A stretch of DNA of 36,353 nt from Cohnella sp. GbtcB17 (GCF_019091135.1 NZ_JAGXJW010000071.1:1-36353), one strand, 5' to 3'; shown: positions 7,498-15,857, counted from the first letter of the stretch. Program-made: numbers and translations. The notes: generated from the letters alone by a model not told the origin.

Positions 7498-7538
7498 GTA
7501 TGCGAACCTCCAGGATGGGCTTTGTTGCCACTCCATAA

Positions 7539-7559
7539 TTCCTATTAAATTAGTTGGTA
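7539..7559. promoter_or_regulatory. Dyad at the cysT transcription start, candidate sulfur-repressor operator
   Basis: A 21-base imperfect palindrome with symmetric core CCNANTAATTTANTNGG covers the predicted start site and first transcribed bases of the sulfate operon. This is a typical repressor position. Rrf2-family CymR controls sulfur genes in Firmicutes, which makes it a natural candidate. I have not matched the site to a CymR matrix. Confidence 0.4.
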
Positions 7560-7564
7560 TTGCT

Positions 7565-7594
7565 ACTTTAGCAGATCGGCCCTTGATTCGTCAA
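7565..7594 (-). promoter_or_regulatory. Promoter of the sulfate transport operon
   Basis: On the minus strand TTGACG (7594-7589), an 18-base spacer, and TAAAGT (7570-7565). The start site would fall near 7558, inside the dyad at 7539-7559. The -35 box overlaps the divergent promoter of the YjbQ-family gene. Confidence 0.45.
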
Positions 7595-7611
7595 CGACAT
7601 TTCTGTATTTT
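7583..7611 (+). promoter_or_regulatory. Promoter of the YjbQ-family gene
   Basis: TTGATT at 7583-7588, 17 bases, TATTTT at 7606-7611. It overlaps the divergent cysT promoter, so the two may compete for polymerase. Confidence 0.4.
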
Positions 7612-7623
7612 GTCAGATAGAAG

Positions 7624-7646
7624 GAGCGCCCCTCGGAGGGGCGCTC
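7624..7646 (+). other. GC-rich hairpin at the 5' end of the YjbQ-family mRNA
   Basis: GAGCGCCCCTC and GAGGGGCGCTC are perfect complements around a single G, so a stem of about 9 pairs with a 5-base loop is expected. It starts a few bases after the predicted transcription start and ends 5 bases before AGGAGG. It may protect the 5' end or tune translation. Confidence 0.5.
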
Positions 7647-7664
7647 GCAAAGGAGGCTGTCACA

Positions 7665-8066
7665 ATGCTGTTCAAAGAAAAGCTCCGCACGTCATCCCGG
7701 GACGAGATCATAGATATTACCCGTCAGGCCGCCGCGCTCGTCGCGCGCTCCGGCGTTCAGGAAGGCTTGGCCGTCATCTATTGCCCCCACACGACCGCAG
7801 GCATCGCGATCAACGAGAACGCGGATCCCGACGTCAAGCGGGACGTGCTCATGCGGCTGGACGAGGTGTATCCGTGGACGCATCCCAAGTATCGTCACGC
7901 GGAAGGCAACACGGCCTCGCATCTGAAGGCGATCACGACCGGCAATTCGCAGACGGTCATCGTCAGCGGCGGCAAGCTGCTGCTCGGGCGCTGGCAGGGC
8001 GTCTACTTCTGCGAATTCGACGGACCGCGGGACCGCGAATATTTTGTCAAAGTCGTCGAAGGCTGA
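7665..8066 (+). CDS. YjbQ-family (UPF0047) protein
   Basis: The 133-residue product spans the whole YjbQ/UPF0047 fold. Hallmarks are the CPHTTAGIAINENADPDV block, H-x-EGN-x-ASHLKA, the VSGGKLLLGRWQGVYFCEFDGPR block and the final VKVV strand. Members are small cytoplasmic trimers with a metal-like His cluster. Some show a weak thiamin-phosphate-synthase activity, but the true role is not settled. An AAAGGAGG ribosome binding site fixes the ATG at 7665. The gene stands alone between divergent cysT and the convergent YigZ-family gene. Confidence 0.93.
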   Translation: MLFKEKLRTSSRDEIIDITRQAAALVARSGVQEGLAVIYCPHTTAGIAINENADPDVKRDVLMRLDEVYPWTHPKYRHAEGNTASHLKAITTGNSQTVIVSGGKLLLGRWQGVYFCEFDGPRDREYFVKVVEG

Positions 8067-8155
8067 CAATGCCGAGCCCGGCGCCGCCGATCGCGTCGGG
8101 CCTCGCGCGCGTCCTGCCATCGAGCTTCACAAGAGCTTCACTCGAGCTTCCGTAT

Positions 8156-8791
8156 TTAAGAGAGCTGCTCCGTAAAATAACGCGCCTCTCCTCTGGTCAC
8201 GACGCCCTGCCCTTGCGTCAGGTCGGTCATCCAGTCTTCGAAGCGTTCGGCTTCAGCTTCCTCCGGCAGACACAGCACGCGCACGCGGTCGGTAAACGCA
8301 ACGTCCCCCACCTTCACGCCTCTGCCGCGCAGCTCGTTCTCCAGTTTCCCGTACCATGTATAATCGACGTCCACGAAGATCTCCCGATGCAGCACCCGGA
8401 CGATCGGCCCCGCCGCATCCGTACCGGCCACGGCGCCGTCGGTATAGGCGCGAACGAGTCCGCCCGCTCCGAGCAAGATGCCGCCGAAGTAGCGCGTCAC
8501 CACGACGACCGTGTTTTTCAGCCCGCGGTTTTTGAGCACCTCCAGGATCGGACGCCCGGCGGTGCCGCTCGGCTCCCCGTCGTCCAGCGCCTTCTGCCAC
8601 TGATCGCGCTCTCCGATCAAGTAGGCGGAGCAATTGTGCGTGGCGTTCCAATGGCGCTTCTTGATCTCTTCGATAAAAGCGACCGCCTCTTCCTCGGTCT
8701 CCGCCGGCTTCGCGTGCCCGATGAAGCGCGATTTTTTAATGACGATCTCCTGTTCGCCGTAACCGGCGACGGTGGCGTATCTCGCCAGCAT
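8156..8791 (-). CDS. YigZ/IMPACT family protein
   Basis: The 211-residue product has the two-domain YigZ (B. subtilis YvyE) layout. The N-terminal UPF0029/IMPACT domain covers residues 1-125, with KKSRFIGHAKP, HNCSAYLIG, DDGEPSGTAGRPIL and TRYFGGILLGAGGLVRAY. A C-terminal ferredoxin-like DUF1949 domain covers about 140-205. Relatives of this fold in eukaryotes act on Gcn2 signalling; the bacterial role is unclear, perhaps linked to translation or RNA. An AAAGGAAG ribosome binding site supports the ATG at 8791. It converges with the YjbQ-family gene; the 89 bases between them show only repeated GAGCTTC and no clear terminator. Confidence 0.93.
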   Translation of the reverse strand: MLARYATVAGYGEQEIVIKKSRFIGHAKPAETEEEAVAFIEEIKKRHWNATHNCSAYLIGERDQWQKALDDGEPSGTAGRPILEVLKNRGLKNTVVVVTRYFGGILLGAGGLVRAYTDGAVAGTDAAGPIVRVLHREIFVDVDYTWYGKLENELRGRGVKVGDVAFTDRVRVLCLPEEAEAERFEDWMTDLTQGQGVVTRGEARYFTEQLS

Positions 8792-8861
8792 GCTCCGACT
8801 TCCTTTCCCATGTCCTTGCTTCCTTCAATGTCCTCCCAGTTTACCATGAGGCACGGATAAG

Positions 8862-8893
8862 AAAAACCGCCCCGGACAAGGTCCGAAGCGGTT
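8862..8893 (-). terminator. Intrinsic terminator of pgi
   Basis: On the minus strand AACCGC, a short bulge and GGAC pair with GTCC and GCGGTT, followed by T5. It lies 36 bases beyond the pgi stop codon. Confidence 0.75.
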
Positions 8894-8928
8894 GTCGCGA
8901 CATCTGTGCGAGATGCGCGAATCAAACG

Positions 8929-10278
8929 TTACAGGCGGGCTTCCAGCTCTTTTTTCTTCTCCTCGAAGCCGGGCTTGCCGAGCAGCGCGAACATGTTGAC
9001 CTTGTAGGCTTCGACGCCCGGCTGGTCGAACGGGTTGACGCCAAGCAGATAGCCGCTGACGCCGCAGGCGATCTCGAAGAAGTAGACGAGCTGGCCGAAG
9101 CTGTGCGGCGTGAGGTCCGGCAGCTGTACAACCAGATTCGGCACGTTGCCGTCGGTATGCGCCAGGATCGTGCCCTCGAACGCCTTCTTGTTCACGAAGT
9201 CCAGCGTCTTGCCCGTCAGGAAGTTCAGGCCGTCGAGATTGTCCGCGTCGCTCTGGATCTCGATCTGCTCGGAGACTTCGCCCACCTGGAGCACGGTCTC
9301 GAAAATGATGCGGTTGCCTTCCTGGATGAATTGCCCCATCGAGTGCAGGTCTGTGGAAAAGTCGACGGAAGCCGGATAGATGCCTTTATAGTCCTTGCCT
9401 TCGCTCTCTCCGTACAGCTGCTTCCACCACTCGGACACGAAGTGCAGGCTCGGCTCGTAGTTGACGAGAATCTCGACCGTCTTGCCCTTGCGGTACAGCG
9501 CGTTGCGGATGGCGGCATACTGGTACGCCGGATTCTCCGCGAGATTCGGGTTGTTCAGCGCGGTGGCCGCGTCCTGCGCGCCCTTCATGATCGCTTCGAT
9601 GTCGATGCCCGCGGTCGCGATCGGCAGCAACCCGACGGCCGTCAGCACCGAGTAGCGCCCGCCGACGTCGTCCGGGATGACGAACGATTCGTAGCCCTCG
9701 GCGTTCGCCAGCGTCTTCAGCGCGCCGCGCGCCTTGTCCGTCGTCGCGTAGATGCGCTTCTTGGCCGCTTCCTTGCCGTACTTGCGCTCGAGCGCTTCGC
9801 GGAAGATGCGGAAGGCGATCGCCGGCTCGGTCGTCGTGCCGGACTTGGAGATGACATTGATCGACCAGTCCTTGCCTTCGAGCGCTTGCAGCAGATGCGT
9901 CACGTACGTGGAGCTGATGTTGTTGCCGGCGAAAAAGATCTGCGGCGTCTTGCGCTGTTCCTTGGAGAGCGTGTTGTAAAAGGAATGCGACAGCATCTCG
10001 ATCGCCGCGCGGGCGCCGAGATAGGAGCCGCCGATGCCGATGACGACAAGCGCCTCGGAGTCGGATTGAATCTGCTTCGCCGCCGCCTGGATGCGGGCGA
10101 ACTCTTCCTTGTCGTAGTCGAAGGGGAGATTGATCCAGCCCAGGTAGTCCGAGCCGGTGCCCGTGCCGCTATGGAGCTGCTCGTGCGCCAGCTTCACCGC
10201 CGGAGCCAGATAGTCGATCTCGTGCTGCCCGATGAACTGCAGCGCCTTGGAATAGTCGAGAGAAATGCTTTTAGCCAT
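8929..10278 (-). CDS. pgi: Glucose-6-phosphate isomerase
   Basis: The enzyme interconverts glucose 6-phosphate and fructose 6-phosphate in the cytoplasm. The 449-residue length is typical of the short bacterial form. Visible motifs are VIGIGGSYLGARAAIE, the phosphate-binding ISKSGTTTEPA, GGRYSVLTAVGLLPIA, the QEGNR loop with the catalytic Glu, AHTDGN with the catalytic His, FGQLVYFFEIA, and GVNPFDQPGVEAYK with the terminal catalytic Lys. The ATG at 10278 has AAAGGGG upstream. An in-frame extension to 10362 reaches into the promoter. It is monocistronic with its own promoter and terminator. Confidence 0.98.
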   Translation of the reverse strand: MAKSISLDYSKALQFIGQHEIDYLAPAVKLAHEQLHSGTGTGSDYLGWINLPFDYDKEEFARIQAAAKQIQSDSEALVVIGIGGSYLGARAAIEMLSHSFYNTLSKEQRKTPQIFFAGNNISSTYVTHLLQALEGKDWSINVISKSGTTTEPAIAFRIFREALERKYGKEAAKKRIYATTDKARGALKTLANAEGYESFVIPDDVGGRYSVLTAVGLLPIATAGIDIEAIMKGAQDAATALNNPNLAENPAYQYAAIRNALYRKGKTVEILVNYEPSLHFVSEWWKQLYGESEGKDYKGIYPASVDFSTDLHSMGQFIQEGNRIIFETVLQVGEVSEQIEIQSDADNLDGLNFLTGKTLDFVNKKAFEGTILAHTDGNVPNLVVQLPDLTPHSFGQLVYFFEIACGVSGYLLGVNPFDQPGVEAYKVNMFALLGKPGFEEKKKELEARL

Positions 10279-10333
10279 GATCGTATTGCCCCTTTCAGGT
10301 TCCATCGTTCGCGTCCGGTAGGCACGTAGCTTT

Positions 10334-10362
10334 AGAATAACCAAATTTCGCCTTCGGTACAA
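10334..10362 (-). promoter_or_regulatory. Sigma-A type promoter of pgi
   Basis: On the minus strand TTGTAC (10362-10357), 17 bases, TATTCT (10339-10334), about 55 bases ahead of the start codon. Confidence 0.55.
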
Positions 10363-10422
10363 GCAACCGCGACCGCGTCTGCGAGGGGCAATACGGGCGC
10401 CTGGACGGCGCGGCCCAAGCCG

Positions 10423-10917
10423 CTAATCGAACGAACGGTGCGCTGGCCAGGACCCCTGCAGCTTGCGAAGCTGGACGATCTGGCCCAGATGATAGGCGTC
10501 GTGCCGAACGATGCCGTTTGCGTAAGACCAGGCCCTCGTCTCCGGGATCGGCCGCTCGAGCTTCTCGTCGTTGCTGCCCGCCAGCTCCGCTCTCAAGGCT
10601 GCATGCGCCTCCTCGAGCCGCCGGACCGCGTCGCTCCAGGGAGGATCGCCCAGCGCCGCGGCTTCGAACGTATCGTCGTTGGACAAGCTTGATTCGGCCG
10701 CCGGCTGCGGCTCGCCGCGCAGCGCGCGAAGCAGCCTCAGCTTGTAAAACAGCAAATGAAACACGTTCTGCCGGATCGAATTGACGGCGACGCCTTCCGG
10801 CTTCCAATCGGCCTGCTCTTCGCTCACGCCGTCAAGCGCGTCCTTGATCGGCGGGAACCAGTCCTCTTTGTCGTAGCCATGATCGTAGCTGTCGAGCAGC
10901 AGCTCGCGTTTGCTCAT
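10423..10917 (-). CDS. DinB-family protein
   Basis: The 164-residue product is a four-helix DinB/YfiT-type protein. It has the early W-x-P-P motif (EDWFPPIKDALDG), the first metal-binding His in NVFHLLFYKL, and the HDAYHLGQI motif with two more His, the usual metal triad. The family includes thiol-S-transferases that use bacillithiol as well as many proteins of unknown role; the substrate here is unknown. Start: AAAGGAG lies seven bases before the ATG at 10917. A second ATG at 10923 sits too close to the ribosome binding site. An inverted repeat lies 40 bases upstream and may be its operator. Confidence 0.85.
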   Translation of the reverse strand: MSKRELLLDSYDHGYDKEDWFPPIKDALDGVSEEQADWKPEGVAVNSIRQNVFHLLFYKLRLLRALRGEPQPAAESSLSNDDTFEAAALGDPPWSDAVRRLEEAHAALRAELAGSNDEKLERPIPETRAWSYANGIVRHDAYHLGQIVQLRKLQGSWPAHRSFD

Positions 10918-10957
10918 CCTCATTCTCCTTTGCCCTCGGGCCAATTATGGGCCGCTG

Positions 10958-10996
10958 GATGGTAACCAAATCCACAAAACCGTACTGGTTACCATC
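10958..10996. promoter_or_regulatory. Inverted repeat with GGTAACC cores
   Basis: GATGGTAACCA (10958-10968) and TGGTTACCATC (10986-10996) are perfect 11-base complements separated by 17 bases. Each arm itself holds the palindrome GGTAACC or GGTTACC. There is no T-run, so an operator pair upstream of the DinB-family gene is more likely than a terminator of the preceding glycosidase gene. Confidence 0.45.
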
Positions 10997-11012
10997 TACC
11001 CCGGGATCGGGA

Positions 11013-13097
11013 TCATGTAAACGAAGCAGAGTTCGTCGCCAGCAAAAACACGGCGGATGCGGCGGCGCCGAGTTCGAACTCGATCGCACCATCGCCGAGT
11101 CTTACTCCTGAAGCTTCCCCGCCATACAGGGATACCGCTTGGGAGACATCGGCACGGTTCAACGGCAGCCGGTCCCAGCCGATCTTCTGTACCACGGCTC
11201 GTTGTTCGTCGTAGTTGAAGCAGGCGAGCCACAAACCTTCATCGCTCTGCAGCGCAAAAACGCTCGCGGCACCGGAACCGGCGACACCGTCCACCGTGAC
11301 AAACGTCCTGCCCTTGCGCGCCAGCGCCGCAGCCTCGCCGCCCGCGAGCCAATCCCGCGCTCTGGCAGCGGCTTCGGGCATGCGGAAGTCGTCGCCGAGC
11401 AGGAGCGAGGTGCCCGCGATGACCGAGGCATGCAGCCTGCTTCGCCCCTCGTCCTCCGAGGTCGCGCGCTGGTTGTGGCTCTTGTAGAGCACGGTATGAT
11501 CGGGATCGTTGAACCTGTACAGCGTATCGTTGACCCACCAGGCCGACGTAAGTGCGTTCAGCATATATTCCGTGTCGCCGATGAGGCCGAACGCGTCGCA
11601 GGAGATGCGCCGGCTGTGCGCGTAGCCGTGCGGGAACAGCGGTGCGATCGACAGATTGATAAAGAATGGCCTGCCGGTACGCGCCGGGTAGAGCGCCTCC
11701 CGAACGACGGACATGCCGTAGTTATAGGCCTGAATGCCCGTCTCGATCTCGGGCAGATAATGGCGCCCCTCCATCGTGCCATGCGTCAGGAAGTCCAGCT
11801 TCACGTAGCTGAAGCCGGCCTCCACGAACCGCGCCAGCTGGCGGCGGATCGACTCGACGACGATCGGATGCGTCGGATCCATCGCATAGGCGCCGTCCAG
11901 CGTCGGCAAGAGCGCGCCGGCCTCGTCCTTCAGCAGCAGCTCGCGGTAAACGACGCCCTCGAAGCCTTCGACCGGCTTCTCGGGATCGCGTCCCCAATAC
12001 GCGAACGGCGTCGCGTAAATGCCGGGCTGCTGCCCGTTCGCGCGCACGCGCGCCACGCATTCCGCCAATTCAGCTTTGGTCAGATGATTCCAGAAGGCGT
12101 CGAAGTTGACGAATACGGCGTCGTCCTCGCGCAGCGCGCCGCCGCCTTGAAGCGCCTCTCCGATAAAATCCGAGACGCGCATGTATACGTCGGCGTCCAG
12201 CTTGTCCATGACCGCGGACCAGCTGTTCCACCCGAACGGAACGCCGCCTTCCCACGGCAGCGCGGGCGCGATCTCCGCATTCGCCCGGCCGTAAGACTCA
12301 AGGCCCTCCCGGTAGTCGTCGTACTTGCCGACGAAGACGAGCGGCGAGCGGATCTCGCTTCCCGACACGGCACCATGGCGCAGCGTGTCGCGAGTGTGCA
12401 GTCCCGCCGCACCCCCGTAGACGCGCAGTCTGGCGATCTCGCCGGCGAACGTCCCGGCGGCTTGAACGCCCGTCTTCCATACGTCGTGGGAGACCGATCC
12501 GAAGACGAAGCCGCGCCGGCTCGCAGGATGATAGATCGAGGTAACTTCGTAGCTCTCCACGTCGCAAGGAATCGGGTGCGCCGCGTACCGGACCCATTTG
12601 TCGTTGTCGAATGGCACGAACAGCACGCGCAGCTCCTTGTCGTCGGCGCTCGCTTCGGCCTCTTCGCCGAACGACAGCACGGAGCCGTCGTTGCGCAGCA
12701 CGCACAGCGGGCTGATCTCGCGCGTCGACCAGTCCGTCTCGCGCGAAGCGGACAGCTCCGTCAGCGCATAAGGCCGCCCCGCCGTCAGAACGAAGCGCTG
12801 CCGCAGCACGGGGCTATCGGCATCCGCGCCGCGATGCTCGATCGTCCAGGCCAGCGTGCCCCCGCCTGCCGCGTCTTCGTCCGCCAAGACTGAATCCGGC
12901 AGCAGCGCATGGCTCGCCCCGTACGTCGTCCGGCACATTCGGTCGTCGAACGCCACCTCGCCGTGCGTATCCGGCACCGCCGAGCCGTCCGCCCAGCGAT
13001 AGGCGGTCGTACCGCTCTTCAGATCGTTTTCGACTCGCATCACACCGTTGTCGGCGACGAACCGTGCACCGTCGTTTTCGATAATCCAGCTTTTCAT
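11013..13097 (-). CDS. Intracellular clan GH-D-like glycoside hydrolase (alpha-galactosidase-like)
   Basis: The 694-residue cytoplasmic protein has no signal peptide. Residues 1-280 form a beta-rich domain. The barrel begins near FGWNSWSAVMD. Key residues by analogy with GH27/GH36 are the likely nucleophile Asp435 in YVKLDFLTHG and the likely acid/base Asp501 in RRISCDAFG; FNDPDH and a C-terminal beta domain follow. The same blocks occur in the surface enzyme encoded at 17389-22092, so the two are paralogues. GGGAGG nine bases upstream supports the ATG at 13097. It is the last gene of the importer operon and would finish imported oligosaccharides. Alpha-galactoside is the best guess, but other alpha-linked sugars are possible. 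Confidence 0.85.
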   Translation of the reverse strand: MKSWIIENDGARFVADNGVMRVENDLKSGTTAYRWADGSAVPDTHGEVAFDDRMCRTTYGASHALLPDSVLADEDAAGGGTLAWTIEHRGADADSPVLRQRFVLTAGRPYALTELSASRETDWSTREISPLCVLRNDGSVLSFGEEAEASADDKELRVLFVPFDNDKWVRYAAHPIPCDVESYEVTSIYHPASRRGFVFGSVSHDVWKTGVQAAGTFAGEIARLRVYGGAAGLHTRDTLRHGAVSGSEIRSPLVFVGKYDDYREGLESYGRANAEIAPALPWEGGVPFGWNSWSAVMDKLDADVYMRVSDFIGEALQGGGALREDDAVFVNFDAFWNHLTKAELAECVARVRANGQQPGIYATPFAYWGRDPEKPVEGFEGVVYRELLLKDEAGALLPTLDGAYAMDPTHPIVVESIRRQLARFVEAGFSYVKLDFLTHGTMEGRHYLPEIETGIQAYNYGMSVVREALYPARTGRPFFINLSIAPLFPHGYAHSRRISCDAFGLIGDTEYMLNALTSAWWVNDTLYRFNDPDHTVLYKSHNQRATSEDEGRSRLHASVIAGTSLLLGDDFRMPEAAARARDWLAGGEAAALARKGRTFVTVDGVAGSGAASVFALQSDEGLWLACFNYDEQRAVVQKIGWDRLPLNRADVSQAVSLYGGEASGVRLGDGAIEFELGAAASAVFLLATNSASFT

Positions 13098-13119
13098 CCA
13101 GATAGCCTCCCTCGGACGC

Positions 13120-13152
13120 GGAAAAGGAGCGGCATCGCTGCTGCCCCTTTTC
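13120..13152 (-). other. Intercistronic hairpin after the solute-binding-protein gene
   Basis: GGAAAAGG with GC-rich continuation pairs with CCTTTTCC across the 66-base gap between the binding-protein gene and the glycosidase gene. It can stabilise the upstream mRNA or partially terminate, so that the binding protein is made in excess. Confidence 0.5.
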
Positions 13153-13163
13153 CCCGTTCCGAC

Positions 13164-14822
13164 TTATTTCCAGAGCGACAGGCGCTCTTGGTAATTGTCG
13201 TTGATGACCTTCTCGACCTTCTCGCTGCCCGCCGCCTTCATGTCCGCGAGCATCTTGTCGTACGTGGCGTTCGCGTCGACTTCGCTCTTGGCGATGATGA
13301 CCTTGGTGACGGATTGCGTCATCAGATCCTGCACCTTCTGCATCGTGAGCGCTTCAGGCGTGCCGCCCTTCGGGCCCAGGTTTTCGAAGGCGTCGTTGTC
13401 GTAAACGGAATCCGCCAGGTTTTTGATCGCCATCTTGTCGATCTCGTTGCGGTCGTAGCGGCCGGCCAGATCGTACGGCGTGCCGTCCGTGCCTTTGCCG
13501 TTCTTGATGAACCATGTCCACTTGCGGATGCCGGTCTGCTTCACGAAGCCGCTCCAGTCGTCCTTGAAGCCCTGCAGCGTCTCGGGACGCGGCACGTGCT
13601 TGCCGTCCTTCATGTCCCAGTCCTTGCCCTCGATGCCCCACATCAGCAGGTATTGACCTTCCTCGCTGGCCAGGAAGTTGATGAATTTCATCGTGCGCTC
13701 CGGATCCTTGTTCGCCTTCGTGATGCCGATCGCGTCCCAGCCGAGCGAGCTCTTCGGGCTGTAAGTCGTTTTCGCCGGATCGACGCCGTCGGCCACGACC
13801 TTATAGGCGTAGAACTGCTTCTCGACGCCGCCGTCCTTCTTCAGCGCGGTGTTGGCGTCGCCCAGGTCCCAGTATGCGCCCGTCGAAGCGAGCACGGCGC
13901 CGGACGAGAGCTTTTGCAGCCAGGATTCCTTCTTGTTGATGGCCCAGTCCACGTCGATCAAGCCGTCGCGGTACAGTTTGTTCATATAGAGCAGCATCTC
14001 GCGGTACTTCGGATCCGTCACGTCGAAATGCAGCTTGCCGTCCTGCTCGTAATAGGACTTCAGACCGAACATGCCCTTGAACGTCCCGAGCGTGGCGCCC
14101 ATGTTGGAGCCGTCCATCGTGAGCGGCACCGACGGCTTGCCGTTTACGTTCGGATATTTCTCCTTGAAGCTGCGCAGCAGCGCTTCGAATTCGCCGGCCG
14201 TGAACGGCTTGCCGCCCTCCGCCTTGTCCGGCGCGAACTCCTTCAGCAGGTCCATGCGGATGTTGAAGCCGCCGTTCGGCTCGTCCTTCTCGAATCCGTA
14301 CCAGTTGGACAAATAATAGTTTTTGCCGTCCTTGTAGCGCGTTTTGTTGAGCATGTCGCCGTACATGCTTTTGACGTCCGGGCCGTACTTCTCGATCAGC
14401 TCGTCGAGCGGGATGAGCGCGCCGGCCGCGATGTATTTGTTCACGATGTCGCCGCCGCGGTCCATCAGCACGATGTCCGGCAGGTCGCTGCTCGCCAGCA
14501 TCAGGTTCAGCTTTTCCGCCGGGTTGCCCGTGGGCTGCTGAATCTCGATCGTCACGCCGGTCCGCTTCGTAATCTCCTGTGCGACGGTATTGTTGAAGGC
14601 ATCGCCCGTGTTTTTGTCAAAAAAGGTAAGCGTGATCGGCTTCTCTGCCGCGCTTGCGGACGGGCTCTGGGATGTGCCGGCCGATGCAGAAGCGCTGCCG
14701 CTTGCGGCCGGGCTGGCGGATGCATCGCCGTTGCTCGCATTGTTATTGCCGCAGGCGCCCAGCATGGACGCGAGCAGCGTGAAGCCTGCAGCGTAGACGA
14801 CCGATTTTTTCAGGCTGGTCAT
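13164..14822 (-). CDS. Carbohydrate ABC transporter solute-binding lipoprotein (LplA-type)
   Basis: The 552-residue cell-surface receptor starts with a lipoprotein signal ending in LGAC, then a Ser/Ala/Pro linker. The mature domain has type 1 binding-protein features: ITLTFFDKNTGD, ASSDLPDIVLMDRGGD, GVEKQFYAYKV and a large C-terminal lobe with FLASEEGQYLLMWGIEGKDW. The size (over 500 residues) and neighbours match the LplA/YtcQ group that serves complex oligosaccharides. ATG at 14822 has a GGGGG-type ribosome binding site. It follows two permease genes in the order usual for this family. No ATPase gene is present, so a shared MsmX-type ATPase elsewhere would drive it. Confidence 0.93.
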   Translation of the reverse strand: MTSLKKSVVYAAGFTLLASMLGACGNNNASNGDASASPAASGSASASAGTSQSPSASAAEKPITLTFFDKNTGDAFNNTVAQEITKRTGVTIEIQQPTGNPAEKLNLMLASSDLPDIVLMDRGGDIVNKYIAAGALIPLDELIEKYGPDVKSMYGDMLNKTRYKDGKNYYLSNWYGFEKDEPNGGFNIRMDLLKEFAPDKAEGGKPFTAGEFEALLRSFKEKYPNVNGKPSVPLTMDGSNMGATLGTFKGMFGLKSYYEQDGKLHFDVTDPKYREMLLYMNKLYRDGLIDVDWAINKKESWLQKLSSGAVLASTGAYWDLGDANTALKKDGGVEKQFYAYKVVADGVDPAKTTYSPKSSLGWDAIGITKANKDPERTMKFINFLASEEGQYLLMWGIEGKDWDMKDGKHVPRPETLQGFKDDWSGFVKQTGIRKWTWFIKNGKGTDGTPYDLAGRYDRNEIDKMAIKNLADSVYDNDAFENLGPKGGTPEALTMQKVQDLMTQSVTKVIIAKSEVDANATYDKMLADMKAAGSEKVEKVINDNYQERLSLWK

Positions 14823-14936
14823 GGTAGTTCCCCCCGAATGATAGTTGGATGATCAAGCGTAACACCGATTGAATGAATTGGCACGCCGGCCTTCTCCCCG
14901 CAGCCGCCCCACCTCCTCTCATGGCCGGATTGCCGG

Positions 14937-15830
14937 TCAGCTTTTGACCGCGCCGAGCGTCATGCCTTTGACGAAGTAACGCTGCAAAAACGGATATACC
15001 AGCACGATCGGCAGCGTAGCGACCATCGTCGCCGCCATGCGGATCGTCTCCGAGGAAACAGCCATCCGCTTCGCGGAATCCGCGAGCTGTCCCGACGAAG
15101 AGGTGAATTCTTGCGTCTGGTACTGATTCAAAATTTTGACCAGCACCGCCTGCAGCGTCTTCAGTTCGGATTTGTACGTGAACACGTACGAGTCGAACCA
15201 GGCATTCCACTGATTGATGGCGGAGAACAGGCCGATCGTCACGAGCACCGGCACGCAGATCGGCAGCACGACGCGGGCGTAGATCTGAAAATCGTTGGCG
15301 CCGTCGATCTTGGCCGACTCCTCGACCTCGGCGGGCAGCTCCTGCATGAACGAACGGACGATGATGACGAAGAAGACGTTCATCAGGTTCGGGAAGATGT
15401 AAACGGCAAACGTGTCGATCAGGTGCACGCTTTTCAGAATCATATAGTAGGGAATGAGACCCCCGCTGAAGTACATCGTGAAGATGAAAAACAGCGAGAT
15501 GAGCTTGTTGCCGACGAGGTCCTTTTTGCTGAGCGCAAAAGCCAGCAGGCTGATGACGAGCACGGTCAGCGGCGCGCCGATCGCGGTGCGCATAAGAGTC
15601 ACCTTGATGCCGGTGAGAATCTCCTGATCCTTCAGAATCTCCTGATAGCTCTGCAGGCTGAACGATCTCGGCCACAGATACAATCCGCCTCTCACCGCGT
15701 CGTCGGCGCTGTTCAGCGAGAGCACGAGAATGTTCCAGAACGGGTAGAACGTGACGAGAAACACGAGAATGAGGAACGCATACACAAAAGCCATAAACAG
15801 GCGGTCTTCCGACCTTTTAATAAGCGACAC
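14937..15830 (-). CDS. Carbohydrate ABC transporter permease (LplC/YtcP type)
   Basis: The 297-residue inner-membrane protein has six hydrophobic spans. The conserved cytoplasmic loop EESAKIDGANDFQIYARVVLP docks with the ATPase. Family hallmarks are FYPFWNILVLSLN near the N-terminus, FSGGLIPYYM and the C-terminal FVKGMTLGAVKS. The start is GTG at 15830 with GGAGG eight bases upstream. It lies 27 bases after the first permease gene and is cotranscribed with it. Confidence 0.95.
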   Translation of the reverse strand: MSLIKRSEDRLFMAFVYAFLILVFLVTFYPFWNILVLSLNSADDAVRGGLYLWPRSFSLQSYQEILKDQEILTGIKVTLMRTAIGAPLTVLVISLLAFALSKKDLVGNKLISLFFIFTMYFSGGLIPYYMILKSVHLIDTFAVYIFPNLMNVFFVIIVRSFMQELPAEVEESAKIDGANDFQIYARVVLPICVPVLVTIGLFSAINQWNAWFDSYVFTYKSELKTLQAVLVKILNQYQTQEFTSSSGQLADSAKRMAVSSETIRMAATMVATLPIVLVYPFLQRYFVKGMTLGAVKS

Positions 15831-15857
15831 GGCGCGCGCCTCCTTTCCGCTTGCGGA

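Noticed and set aside
7442..8860. A 472-residue plus-strand frame over cysT start, YjbQ-family and YigZ-family genes
   Set aside because: It runs through the divergent promoter region and through the other frames of three well supported genes.
9103..10329. A 408-residue open frame opposite pgi
   Set aside because: It is an antisense shadow of a certain housekeeping gene.
12909..14852. A 647-residue plus-strand frame
   Set aside because: It spans the antisense of two real genes and their spacer; no motif or start signal.
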